From: Larkinella arboricola
GTDB lineage: Bacteria > Bacteroidota > Bacteroidia > Cytophagales > Spirosomataceae
Reading direction: 5' to 3'
Assembly: GCF_003259745.1 (NCBI RefSeq)
Contig: NZ_QLMC01000005.1
Span: 248,001-312,000 of the forward strand
DNA: 64,000 nucleotides
Part shown: piece by piece, positions 45,101 through 53,246 of the stretch
How the letters are laid out: each line of letters opens with the position of its first letter
Numbering within the stretch: position 1 is the first letter of the stretch
Made by a program: the position numbers and the translations under genes
Notes under the pieces: generated by a model
The model's input: only the letters and a program-made list of their open reading frames with translations
Database searches by the model: none
Told to the model about the DNA's origin: nothing

Positions 45101-45568
45101 TTAGTCGTTTCTCGGATTTTCGCGGGTCGATTCCTGGGCCTGGGCTTCCTGCTGCCGTCGTTTCGATTCTTCTCGCAGCGCGTTCAACTCCTGTCTGGCT
45201 TTTTCCTGAATCCGGCGAGCACGTAAGATGTAGATGACGCCATCAACGAGTTGCGTAATATAGGCGGCTTCATCCGTTGACGTCGGTTGTTCGGGATCAG
45301 AAGGCTTCGTATCGTTGGCTTCATCCGGCGTAGAAGCCGGGGCCGGATCGACGACCGGAGCACCTTCTTCCGGTTCGGTCGGAGTCTGGGGAGTTTGTCC
45401 CGATGGCTCAGACGTCGGCGGCTCCGGTGTTGGTGGGGTCGCTGGCTCGGGTTGCTGTGGTTCGGCGGGAACCGGACTTGCGGCTTCCTGGGCCGCGTTT
45501 TCCAGCGCGGTATGAATCCGATTTTCCCGGGCTGGTTTCGGGGTGGCGGTGGTGGCTTTCTTGGCCAT
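45101..45568 (-). CDS. Pro/Glu/Thr-rich phage protein
   Basis: The 155-residue product has a long disordered part (about 30-95) made of Pro, Glu, Thr and Ser, containing the PVVDPAPA motif shared with the gene at 44165-44824. A helical, charged C-terminus follows (RARRIQEKARQELNALREE). The sequence resembles flexible head-assembly or decoration proteins; no family is recognised. Its first 161 bases lie inside the end of the 106-residue frame upstream. Confidence 0.6.
   Translation of the reverse strand: MAKKATTATPKPARENRIHTALENAAQEAASPVPAEPQQPEPATPPTPEPPTSEPSGQTPQTPTEPEEGAPVVDPAPASTPDEANDTKPSDPEQPTSTDEAAYITQLVDGVIYILRARRIQEKARQELNALREESKRRQQEAQAQESTRENPRND
45336..45358. repeat. 23-base direct repeat shared with 44631-44653
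   Basis: An identical 23-base stretch (starting GCCGGGGCCGG) occurs in two neighbouring genes in the same frame, where it encodes PVVDPAPA in a linker. Confidence 0.85.
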
Positions 45569-45728
45569 CGGTGATGGTGGTCTTTGGTTGAAAATAAGGC
45601 AGTCCGGCCGTAATCAATTGTTCTGCCTGCTCATCGGTCAGGTTCTGGTTAATGCGAACCCGTTGGCCGGAAATAAAATGGTCAACGCCCCCGTCCGGAA
45701 CGTTGACCAATTCGTACTTTGTCAGCAT
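45408..45728 (-). CDS. Small phage protein overlapping the Pro-rich gene
   Basis: The frame encodes 106 residues. The first 54 look like a compact phage protein (LTKYELVNVPDGGVDHFISG, then LTDEQAEQLITAGLPYF) and do not overlap other genes. The last 52 lie out of frame within the next gene and are rich in Arg, Ser, Gly and Thr, as expected for a shadow. Either it is a true 161-base overlap or a shortened ancestral gene that ran on. Confidence 0.55.
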   Translation of the reverse strand: MLTKYELVNVPDGGVDHFISGQRVRINQNLTDEQAEQLITAGLPYFQPKTTITDGQESHHRHPETSPGKSDSYRAGKRGPGSRKSGSRRTTATRASDPTNTGAADV

Positions 45729-45737
45729 GGTCTACGA

Positions 45738-46433
45738 TTAAGCGCCCGCTTCTTCTTCGTCTTCGGCATCTTCGGAAGGAATCAGCGACAAAGCAGCTAC
45801 TACATTGGCTTTCAAGGGCGTCAGCGGCCACATAAAGCCGTCCTGCTCGCCTTTCATCGTATAGCCCCGCTTGTCATTGCCTTTCTTGCCGGATTTGCCG
45901 GAAGGCTTGAAATAAAGGGCGTTATCCGATGAACCAGCTACGAAGAACTGACCGTCGTTCAATTCACCAATGACCACCGAACCGGCGTTCAGGTGCTTCA
46001 TGATTTCCGTCTGGATGGTTTTACCCATTCCGGCAATCATGAATTCGGCCGAATGCTTGAACGACTGAAAGCCCGGATCACCGCTGGCGTCATCGTTCAG
46101 ATCGAAAGTGCCGTCCGGGAATTCGTATTCCGCCCACTGCTTACCGGTCTTTAGTTCGGGAATGGTTGCGACCTCTCCTTCCTGAATGTCGGCTAGCTTG
46201 GGCCACACCCCCTTGATGTCTTTCGACAGAGCGATTAACAAGGTCCGGGTACCGCCTGGGTTGGGTTTCTGGAACGATGAACCGTCCAGGTTGGCAAAAC
46301 TGACGGTGGCCATTCCAATCATAACTACCGCTGACGGATCGGACAGAGCGGAGAAGACTTCCGAGGGCAGCACAACCGCAACGGCGAACGCCAGAGCGGC
46401 CAGCAAAAAATTAAAGATTTCGTTACGTTTCAC
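45738..46433 (-). CDS. Phage virion protein downstream of the capsid gene
   Basis: The frame opens with GTG at 46433 and encodes 231 residues. Residues 1-40 are a hydrophobic segment (FNFLLAALAFAVAVVLP), unusual for a virion protein. ATG codons at 46322 and 46313 would start a soluble 191-194-residue beta-rich protein (MATVSFANLDGSSFQKPNPGG) that looks like a tail-tube or decoration protein. The C-terminus is acidic (EDAEDEEEAGA). It follows the capsid gene in the operon. Function is inferred from position. Confidence 0.65.
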   Translation of the reverse strand: MKRNEIFNFLLAALAFAVAVVLPSEVFSALSDPSAVVMIGMATVSFANLDGSSFQKPNPGGTRTLLIALSKDIKGVWPKLADIQEGEVATIPELKTGKQWAEYEFPDGTFDLNDDASGDPGFQSFKHSAEFMIAGMGKTIQTEIMKHLNAGSVVIGELNDGQFFVAGSSDNALYFKPSGKSGKKGNDKRGYTMKGEQDGFMWPLTPLKANVVAALSLIPSEDAEDEEEAGA

Positions 46434-46477
46434 GTAAGCAAGGTGTTGAAGGTGAATGAATTGCTTGAATTAAGTAC

Positions 46478-46503
46478 CCGGGCCTGAACTTATCAGGCCC
46501 GGT
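46478..46503 (-). terminator. Hairpin after the capsid gene
   Basis: CCGGGCCTGA and TCAGGCCCGG form a 10-base stem with a short loop just after the capsid stop codon. The T run on the minus strand is weak, so it may only partly terminate or may stabilise the capsid message. Confidence 0.55.
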
Positions 46504-46520
46504 GTTACGGTGGATAGGAC

Positions 46521-47507
46521 TTAGGCGTTATCGTTGGTCCAAATCTGCTCGGCTACGGCGATACCGGCCCCAACCTGAATATCCATCATCCAGGCAATGT
46601 CCCGGGTGCGCTTGTTGTAATCGACGGCCAGCGTATCCGATCCGCTCATGTCATCGTACAGATAGACCAGGTTGCCGCGGGTGGTGAAGATCGGCCGGTT
46701 AAAACCAGTCAAGCCCGGTTCCACGATGAACGGAATGTCGGTTCCCACAATGTTGGGCTTCAGTTGGCCTTGGTTGTAAGGCAGCGTACCGTACTTCGAA
46801 CGATAATCGGCTTCGTAGTTGGTTTTCACCGTCCGGTTGCAAACACAGATCAAATCACCGGCGTAGAACTCCGAATCAGGGATTCCCGCAATGATTTTCT
46901 CGATTTCCGCCACCGAGTTGGTTGCCGACAAAATGGCCGTATCGATGATGTTTCCGGCTGGAACATCCCCGTCCGCAATCGCTTCCAGCAGTTGGGTTTT
47001 AATCCCATTGTTGACATCCAGCGGACCCGTTCCGGCCGCATTGTACACCCCGTTGTACAGGAACTTTACACGGATGTTTTCCTGCATCTTAGCCACAACC
47101 CGGGCGGCAATGTATTCTTCGAAAGGGATGGCTTCCGGGTCAATTTGCTTGGCCTTCACCTGACCCATATACGACTTGTACAGGGCCACAATTTTAGAGT
47201 GGATGAACTGCAAATCCACTTTGGCCTGACGTACTTTCCCGATACGGGGTTTGAAGTTGACGGCGTTGGCAGTCGGATTGAACGTGTCTTTACCGCCCGG
47301 TTGCAGGACATCACCCACTTCCAGGTTGGTCAACACCACTTCATCCGTGGCCTGCATCATGGTCATGTACTGGGCAATCGGAATAATGGGAGAACCTTCG
47401 ATCCCTTCCAGGCCCGGAATCAGCGCGCGCAGGAAGATGTGTTCTTGGTTATCCCGGGCGTAGGTTTCCAGCGAAGTGGCCAACGCAGTGAGATTGAGAG
47501 CACTCAT
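46521..47507 (-). CDS. Major capsid protein
   Basis: The 328-residue protein lies right after protease and scaffold-like genes, as a major capsid protein should. It has an N-terminal helical arm (LNLTALATSLETYARDNQEHIF). FEEYIAARVVAKMQENIRVKFLYNGVY is consistent with a spine helix. The C-terminal beta-rich part includes IFTTRGNLVYLYDDMSGSDTLAVDYNKR. The HK97 fold is probable but not proven from sequence. Confidence 0.8.
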   Translation of the reverse strand: MSALNLTALATSLETYARDNQEHIFLRALIPGLEGIEGSPIIPIAQYMTMMQATDEVVLTNLEVGDVLQPGGKDTFNPTANAVNFKPRIGKVRQAKVDLQFIHSKIVALYKSYMGQVKAKQIDPEAIPFEEYIAARVVAKMQENIRVKFLYNGVYNAAGTGPLDVNNGIKTQLLEAIADGDVPAGNIIDTAILSATNSVAEIEKIIAGIPDSEFYAGDLICVCNRTVKTNYEADYRSKYGTLPYNQGQLKPNIVGTDIPFIVEPGLTGFNRPIFTTRGNLVYLYDDMSGSDTLAVDYNKRTRDIAWMMDIQVGAGIAVAEQIWTNDNA

Positions 47508-47593
47508 AGTTGATTGAAAAAAAGTTTAGTGTTGAAAATTCCTGATTTCAGATTTGAAGGTCAGCCAGTCCGTCCGGATTCAGTAGGACGATA

Positions 47594-48049
47594 TTATTCA
47601 GCCTTCCCGGCGGCTTTCATGGCAGCCTGGTTCCAGGGCTGATCCAGTACGCCCGGCTTGGTTCGGCTGTTCTGAATGTTCTGGTCCACCGACGCACCTT
47701 TACCCCCAATTCCCTTAATGGCGGCTTCCCACTGCACCAGGGCCGCAAACCGGTCTTTGTTGTCGTTCCAGGCTTTGGCATCGGCCACCAGGGCGTTGTA
47801 GGCATCCTGACTCATTTCCTTCACCTGCACGTTGCCTTTCTCCGAAGCGGTGGTTTCAATCGTCGTTTCCGTCTCCGTAGTGGTTTCTTCCGTTTCGGTT
47901 TCGTCGGATTCTTCGTCTTCGTCACCTTCGTCAGTCGTGGTTTCTTCGGTGGTCGATTCGGGTTTCTCAACCGTGGTTTCGGTGGTCTTTTGGTCTTCAG
48001 ACGCTTTGCTCCGGAATAAGTCCCGGATGCTGATTCGAACTTTGTTCAT
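47594..48049 (-). CDS. Probable capsid scaffold protein
   Basis: This 151-residue protein has a very acidic Thr/Glu-rich repeat zone (about 20-75, TEETTTDEGDEDEESDET) and a helical C-terminus (MSQDAYNALVADAKAWNDN). Size, composition and place between protease and capsid genes fit a scaffolding protein removed by the protease. The repeats are low-complexity, so no family can be assigned. Confidence 0.65.
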   Translation of the reverse strand: MNKVRISIRDLFRSKASEDQKTTETTVEKPESTTEETTTDEGDEDEESDETETEETTTETETTIETTASEKGNVQVKEMSQDAYNALVADAKAWNDNKDRFAALVQWEAAIKGIGGKGASVDQNIQNSRTKPGVLDQPWNQAAMKAAGKAE

Positions 48050-48085
48050 GATTATAAATAATTGAGAGTGAATGCAAAAAGAGGT

Positions 48086-48955
48086 TTAGGTAGCTTTCTG
48101 AGCCATTTCGTCCGCCCAGGCAATGGCATCACCCAGGTAGCCAATCCGATCCGCCAGCTTGAGCTTAATGGCTTCCTGGCCCGGGTACATTTTTCCGCTG
48201 AAAACCGATTCATCGACGCCCGGGCGTCCGGCCTTCACCTTGGCAATGAAGGTTTCCCGGATCAGATTCAATTCTCCCTTGATTTCGGTTACAAGCTCTT
48301 CCGTCAGCGGTTCGACATCGTTGAACCGGGCCTTGTGGTCGCTGCCGTCGCTTCGGATGATGGAGACTTTCAAGCCTGCATCTTCGTAGAATTTTGACGC
48401 ATCGACGTGGAAGGCCAGAACGCCAATGGAACCCACCGAAGACGTGGTTTTCGATTCCATCATGATTCCCCGGGTCTGACTGGCAATCCAGTAATGAGCC
48501 GAAGCCGCCCAACCGGCGACAAAAGCATAGATGGGCTTTTGTGAGTTGCGGATGACTTCCCCGAGCATTTCAATTCCATCGACCGAACCGCCGGGGCCGT
48601 TGATTTCCAGTACCATGGCGGAAACGGCTTTGTCCTGATTGGCTTCAATGATCCATTGAGCGTAGTCTTCCGCGCCCCAACTGCATAGATCACCATACCG
48701 GGTAATGGCTCCGAGCATGGGCAACACCACCACATTGCCGGATACCCCTTCCGCTTTGGTCAGCCGGTCATACCCATAGGACGCGCCGATCTGGATACCT
48801 TCGTCATCGCCACTTACAACAAAGGGTTGTTTTTTATCTTGGGTAATCTCGAACGGTGAGAAACCTTGCTGAATCCGGCCCAGTGCCAGACCGGCCATCC
48901 GGTCATGATACGTGGGGTTCAGCGCCCATTGGGAAGAAAGAAGTACGTCTAACAT
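48086..48955 (-). CDS. S49 family prohead protease
   Basis: The 289-residue protein is an SppA/SohB-like serine peptidase that matures the capsid. The catalytic Ser152 is in GWAASAHYWIAS, after LEINGPGGSVDG. The likely Lys partner is Lys208 in GSDHKARF, 56 residues further on, typical of short S49 members. TSSVGSIGVLAFHVD is another conserved segment. It precedes the scaffold-like and capsid genes in the usual order. Confidence 0.9.
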   Translation of the reverse strand: MLDVLLSSQWALNPTYHDRMAGLALGRIQQGFSPFEITQDKKQPFVVSGDDEGIQIGASYGYDRLTKAEGVSGNVVVLPMLGAITRYGDLCSWGAEDYAQWIIEANQDKAVSAMVLEINGPGGSVDGIEMLGEVIRNSQKPIYAFVAGWAASAHYWIASQTRGIMMESKTTSSVGSIGVLAFHVDASKFYEDAGLKVSIIRSDGSDHKARFNDVEPLTEELVTEIKGELNLIRETFIAKVKAGRPGVDESVFSGKMYPGQEAIKLKLADRIGYLGDAIAWADEMAQKAT

Positions 48956-49018
48956 TGCTAGCAGTGATCAAAAGTTGCTGCAACGATAGGGGTATGATTT
49001 GAGGGTAGATAGGACATA

Positions 49019-49049
49019 AAAAAGGCCCGAATCAAGCGTGATCCGGGCC
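49019..49049 (-). terminator. Intrinsic terminator of the tailspike gene
   Basis: On the minus strand GGCCCGGAT and its partner ending GGGCC form a stem (one mismatch) followed by TTTTTT. It lies 20 bases after the tailspike stop codon. Confidence 0.8.
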
Positions 49050-49069
49050 GATGTCATTCGCGTTGACAC

Positions 49070-51316
49070 TTAATTGGTAATCGGTTTCCAGTCGGTTGCG
49101 CCACTGCCCACCGAAACGGCCTTGTACCAAACCTTCGCGGCCGGATCGAAGTATTCTTCACCCAGGCGGGTAGCATTGACCGTGGGCGCTCCGGCCGCCT
49201 GCTGGAAGGTGTAGGCCACCGCCGACCGCGTAACTTCTTCCCATAGGGTTGCACCCCGGTAGAAAATAATACAATCCCCCACCCGAGGGTTCCAGTTGCG
49301 CGCTCCGGCCAGATTCAAAGAGCCAGTAGCCCCGGCGGTCGAGTGAACCAGCGTGGTGTTGCTGTCGGTAAAGTGTAGGATCACCAGTTGGCCGAGCGTT
49401 CCCGAACCCAGGAAGGTGAGATTCTGGGCCGATGCCGATGAGACGGTAAACAGCGAAGCGGGGCGAGCGTCTCCGTTACTGGTGGATACGCTTAGCGAAG
49501 ATAGAGAACCGCCCGATCCCGTTAGGATCAGCCGTTGGCGCAGGGTAACGCCGTCCGGAGTGGTTCCATTTCGACGTAAGCCTAGTCCACTGACTCCACT
49601 CGCATAAGCGTCGTTAAAGAGCTGAAGAATTAACTCTTGTGCATTAGCGACCCAGCGCCAGACCTTCTCGTCAACCCCCGCACTGGTATTGCTGATCGTT
49701 TGTTTGGGGGCCGCGTCGGTGTGGCGGATTTCGCTCAGGTCAAATTGCTTCCGAATAACCAGACCATTAGCATCGGCCACATCCCGCTCGTAGAGCGTGA
49801 AGTTGCGGTCGTCTTTCACCAGGCGCTTCGAGCGAACGCCCCCCGATACCACATCCAGCCAGTGTTGCTGGTTCGCGGGTGAATCGGTGGAAAACAGCGA
49901 AAAGGCGGGTACTTCGCCATTCACTTGAACGACATGGGTTTCGTTCAGGATACTTCGACCCAGCCACCGCGCGACTTTCCCATAAATGACCCCTAGTTTT
50001 GTTCCTGACCAGTGGCCTGACGTAAAGTCGCCATATTTGCCTTCCGAAACGGTATAGGGGATATCCTGTCCGTCGATAATGGAGGGGTCGGGATCGGTGG
50101 CCGTATCGGTGGCCCGAACCCGAATCGAAACGCCTTTCCAGGAAAGCTTCGGCTGACCGGCTCCGGTGATCTTCACCAGTGAGCCGGGTTTGTTGTTGGC
50201 CAGCGGGTTGCTTGAGTAGACCCACGAACAGATGTGGCTGGCCCCCAGAATGGTAACAGGTGTGCCAGTGCAATTGTCGAAAACAATGGGGTTGTTCTGC
50301 ATTCCGACATTGCCGTAGTGCGAGTTGATACGCTGTTCGGATTTCAGGTTCAGAATCGTGATGCTACCCTGGGCATCGAGATTCTTGAAGCGAATTAACC
50401 CACCGTTATTACCGTCGCCTGAAACGCCCGCAAATAGGCACGATTGAAACTTATTCGCGCCGGTTACGGCAAAGTCAATGCCTGGGCCATTACACCACAA
50501 AAATTTTACGGTATCAACCGTCAACGGCAAGGCTCCATCCGGGAATTCAATCCCCCCGCTGGGCGTTGCCCGGATGATGATGTTGTGAATGTGGGTGAGA
50601 TCCTGCGGGGTGACGGTAGTGCCATCGGCCCGGCGAAAACTAATACCATACCCCGATCCCGCCGATGGTTTCCCCATAATGCTGAAGTTGTACAGCTTGC
50701 CGAACCAGTAGGCCCGACCAGATGAAGTATCCACATCGCCGTCAATGCGAATGACATCCATTGCCGAGTTCTGAACGAACTTGGTCGATGCACGGTCGCC
50801 CCGCTCCAGTGCGCCGTCTCCGAATAAGTTCACGCCAGTTGGAACGACCACCTGGTCAATGAGGTATTGCTGGGCCGGGCAATAGACATTCGTTCGCTTC
50901 AGTGGGTTGTCTTTGGCCGCATCCAAAGCCGCTTGCAGGGCCAGCGTCCAGTTACCCCCGACTACCCGATCCGCAAAGTCCAGCACGGTGATGTAATCCT
51001 TTTTTCGCCGGTAGCGGAAACCGGTTTTGCCGGGCAGCAGAATCCCGCCATATCCAGCTTGCCCGGGCGCGATTGTTCCGGCTTCCTTGACCCAGGTCCC
51101 CCCCTGAAACTGCACTTCGTCATCGTCCACTTCCGCCAGGGCCAAGCCCTGGGAAATACGACGAAGGCGGTCCTTTAAGCCTTCCTGTTGCTCGCCCAGA
51201 ATCCCAGCCAGGCATAATTTCAAGAGAGCGTTCAACCCATCGGCGGTGATTGAACGCGGGGGTGATGAACTCTTTAGAACAGCATCGACTGCTGCATTAA
51301 TTGCGTCTAGATTCAT
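49070..51316 (-). CDS. Tailspike or tail fibre protein (beta-helix)
   Basis: The 748-residue protein has a helical N-terminus (1-60) and a short head-binding-like part. A pectate-lyase-3-like right-handed beta-helix begins near YITVLDFADRVVGGNWTLALQAALDAA and continues to about residue 450. The C-terminal part (about 500-748) is beta-rich and ends with a trimer-tip-like VWYKAVSVGSGATDWKPITN. Such proteins bind or cleave surface polysaccharide and set host range. It has its own terminator and is separated from the tail genes, near the head genes. Confidence 0.82.
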   Translation of the reverse strand: MNLDAINAAVDAVLKSSSPPRSITADGLNALLKLCLAGILGEQQEGLKDRLRRISQGLALAEVDDDEVQFQGGTWVKEAGTIAPGQAGYGGILLPGKTGFRYRRKKDYITVLDFADRVVGGNWTLALQAALDAAKDNPLKRTNVYCPAQQYLIDQVVVPTGVNLFGDGALERGDRASTKFVQNSAMDVIRIDGDVDTSSGRAYWFGKLYNFSIMGKPSAGSGYGISFRRADGTTVTPQDLTHIHNIIIRATPSGGIEFPDGALPLTVDTVKFLWCNGPGIDFAVTGANKFQSCLFAGVSGDGNNGGLIRFKNLDAQGSITILNLKSEQRINSHYGNVGMQNNPIVFDNCTGTPVTILGASHICSWVYSSNPLANNKPGSLVKITGAGQPKLSWKGVSIRVRATDTATDPDPSIIDGQDIPYTVSEGKYGDFTSGHWSGTKLGVIYGKVARWLGRSILNETHVVQVNGEVPAFSLFSTDSPANQQHWLDVVSGGVRSKRLVKDDRNFTLYERDVADANGLVIRKQFDLSEIRHTDAAPKQTISNTSAGVDEKVWRWVANAQELILQLFNDAYASGVSGLGLRRNGTTPDGVTLRQRLILTGSGGSLSSLSVSTSNGDARPASLFTVSSASAQNLTFLGSGTLGQLVILHFTDSNTTLVHSTAGATGSLNLAGARNWNPRVGDCIIFYRGATLWEEVTRSAVAYTFQQAAGAPTVNATRLGEEYFDPAAKVWYKAVSVGSGATDWKPITN

Positions 51317-51328
51317 GTTGATTAATTG

Positions 51329-51925
51329 TTATTTGAATTCAAATCCGAAGGCGGAATTAAAGTCAGCGGTGGAGTCGATTAAATAGCTGTCTTCTATGCC
51401 AAGCATGTAATAGGCAGGCTGTTCGACCGAAGTCGAAAAGGTCAGCGTTGTTTGATTCCGACCATTCTTCCCACCGGTTGCCTGACCAAATCCGATTATA
51501 AGGGGTTGATCTGGGGTTCCGACACAACGGCAAAACCCGTTACGGTCCTGAAGAAATGCAACCCATTTCACGTGTTCGTAGCGTTGCAGCCAAATGGTTG
51601 TTTCCGGGCGAATTTTCGGGATAGTTAGCTGAATGGTCGGACGGAAGTAGCGGCCGTTGGCATCCGTCTCCGTATCCTCCGAAAAGAAGGCATAGTCGGG
51701 CATGACATCCACATCCACCAGGGAAGCCCCATCCGCAAAAAGAAGGTGTTGCTCGGAAAGCGTGAATTCCGGATAACCCCTATGACCCGGGCGGGGAAAC
51801 CGTTCGGGCTTGATGAATCGTAGCTGGTCGGCCGGAACCAGCCGGAGCCGAACAATCCCGGCAGCATTGGTTTCCTGCTCCGGCACGGTAACGGCTGGTA
51901 TCGATTTAAGAGGATCGTTAATCAT
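51329..51925 (-). CDS. Phage protein next to the tailspike, unknown function
   Basis: A 198-residue beta-rich protein 12 bases before the tailspike gene. It has segments such as GIVRLRLVPADQLRFIKP, NGRYFRPTIQLTIPKIRPETTIWLQRYEHVKWVAF and TTLTFSTSVEQPAYYMLGI. No membrane or signal segment. It may be a tailspike adaptor or chaperone, judging by position. Confidence 0.6.
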   Translation of the reverse strand: MINDPLKSIPAVTVPEQETNAAGIVRLRLVPADQLRFIKPERFPRPGHRGYPEFTLSEQHLLFADGASLVDVDVMPDYAFFSEDTETDANGRYFRPTIQLTIPKIRPETTIWLQRYEHVKWVAFLQDRNGFCRCVGTPDQPLIIGFGQATGGKNGRNQTTLTFSTSVEQPAYYMLGIEDSYLIDSTADFNSAFGFEFK

Positions 51926-51965
51926 ACCTAAACCTATGATTAAACGACCTTATTCACTTGGACGC

Positions 51966-52010
51966 AAAAAGGGGCGAAATCCGGTCTGATAACCGGAATT
52001 TTCGCCCCTA
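51966..52010 (-). terminator. Strong intrinsic terminator
   Basis: On the minus strand AGGGGCGAAA... and ...TTTCGCCCCT form a long stem of about 15 pairs with an inner CCGGT/ACCGG part, followed by TTTTT. It would end transcripts of the 166-residue gene at 52103-52603. Confidence 0.85.
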
Positions 52011-52049
52011 AAACTATAAAGTAGGACAGAGATGCAAGGCTTTAAAATC

Positions 52050-52122
52050 GCTGGACAAAATCCCCGTTTTCTGGACAGGTTTTGCTCAACATTGGACGGG
52101 TTTCACGCAACTTTGGACAGGT
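52050..52122. repeat. Tandem 20-21-base repeats around a stop codon
   Basis: Four units with core TGGACAGGTTT (plus strand) recur at 52051, 52071, 52092 and 52113, spaced by 20-21 bases. The two right units match at 16 of 21 positions. On the minus strand the units encode a heptad N-L/P-S-x-V-x-x that continues in frame past the stop codon of the gene at 52103. Confidence 0.7.
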
Positions 52123-52603
52123 TTGATTTTTCCCGAACCGACAGCTTGTTGAAGAAGACATCGTTCTTGACCTGGCTCCGGCCAACCAGTTTTCTAACCG
52201 CGTCGGAGGTGTAGGTTTCCACGCTGATCTGATGTTTGTGCGTGAAGCGTTCGGCCGCACCGTTCAGCGAGGGGAAAACGTCCATCCGCCCCTTCACAAA
52301 AGCAATGGCGTAAAACTCAAAGATCACTTCCAGCACCTTTCCCAATTGGGTAAGCTTGGCATCCGTCAGCAGCCGGTGTTCAATGGGGAAGGAAAGGGTG
52401 AAATTCAGGTAATCCGGGTTCAGGATTTCGGTGGGGGCTAACTCTTCTAAATCAACATCCTGAAGCGGATAGCTTGAAAAGATGGCGGCAATGATTTCGC
52501 CCAGGCGGGAGTTCCGCCGAACATTGATGGGTTCAGGTCCGAAGACGTCCGAGTTCTGGAAAAATTCTTTAATGTACGGTTTAACAGGTACGGCAAAAGT
52601 CAT
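52103..52603 (-). CDS. Phage protein of unknown function, possible DNA-binding tail
   Basis: The 166-residue protein has no recognised family. The N-terminal half is mixed (FAVPVKPYIKEFFQNSDVFG). The C-terminal quarter is basic and helical (SDAVRKLVGRSQVKNDVFFNKLSVREKSNLSKVA), possibly nucleic-acid-binding. Its end lies in the 21-base repeat array, so a longer ancestor may have been cut by a stop codon. It is the last gene before the repeat-rich locus and may act there (inference). Confidence 0.55.
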   Translation of the reverse strand: MTFAVPVKPYIKEFFQNSDVFGPEPINVRRNSRLGEIIAAIFSSYPLQDVDLEELAPTEILNPDYLNFTLSFPIEHRLLTDAKLTQLGKVLEVIFEFYAIAFVKGRMDVFPSLNGAAERFTHKHQISVETYTSDAVRKLVGRSQVKNDVFFNKLSVREKSNLSKVA

Positions 52604-52626
52604 TGTGATGATAATTAGAAGGTTCG

Positions 52627-52708
52627 TATATTTACTTCACCAACTGACCATCTGTCTGTCTATCAACAGCCAGGCACTTCAAACGCCCGTCCCACCGGGC
52701 GTTTTTTG
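52627..52708 (+). ncRNA. Candidate small plus-strand RNA next to the 166-residue gene
   Basis: A -7-like TATATTTA (52627-52634), with TTG about 21 bases before it, is followed by CTTCACCAA and, about 50 bases on, a strong terminator. The layout and the GTATATTT-CTTCA sequence match the unit at 44059-44145. Transcription is unproven. Confidence 0.3.
52682..52708 (+). terminator. Intrinsic terminator, plus strand
   Basis: AACGCCCG and CGGGCGTT form an 8-base stem with a 6-base loop followed by TTTTTG. No plus-strand protein gene precedes it. Confidence 0.8.
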
Positions 52709-52971
52709 TTTTTGAAATATAGGTATTAATACCTAAATAATCAAACGTCAAAATGCTTATTTAAAAGTAATTGCCGGACTTTTTTCGAGTGCTTTCGAAA
52801 ACCCTTTACGAAGGTTACACGGCGCTGGATCAATTGCTTGGACACTGGAATGCGTTGGGGCAGTAGCTTCTTACAATTGGATTATGCGTAGGCATGTAAT
52901 CCGGTATAACCCCTTCTTAATCAATTTTGCCGCCAATCTTTGCGCAGAACTACCCAGGTCTGAGGTCGATT

Positions 52972-53246
52972 TTTTTTGTAACTCTGTATCATCTGTAACA
53001 ATAGAGGGTAAATGCCTGTTATACAGATTATTATCCGATACAAACTTTGTTTTCGATTTTGTATCAACTTTTAAAAAAGTTGTATCTACCTCCTAAAACC
53101 GCTTTTTAGCGGTCCCCCTTAAAGCCTTTATTTTTTATTTTTTGTAACCTTGTATCCTAAGATACAAAAAATTGTATCTTTTATATCCATTGATTCCCAG
53201 ACTAATAAGTCGTAAAACTGGGGTTCGGATACAGAGTTACAAAAAA
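52972..53246. repeat. Inverted-repeat locus with many TTGTATC/GATACAA motifs
   Basis: A perfect 19-base inverted repeat, TTTTTTGTAACTCTGTATC at 52972-52990 against its complement at 53228-53246, frames the region. Within it GTATC or GATAC occurs eight times. A third, near-identical arm (TTTGTAACCTTGTATC) ends at 53156. A perfect 18-base palindrome TTGTATC-CTAA-GATACAA is at 53150-53167. Such arrays usually bind an initiator or repressor; no such protein could be matched to it. Confidence 0.75.

Noticed and set aside
52884-53096. Plus-strand 70-codon frame in the repeat locus
   Set aside because: It runs through the GTATC motifs and has biased F/V/S composition; more likely accidental.
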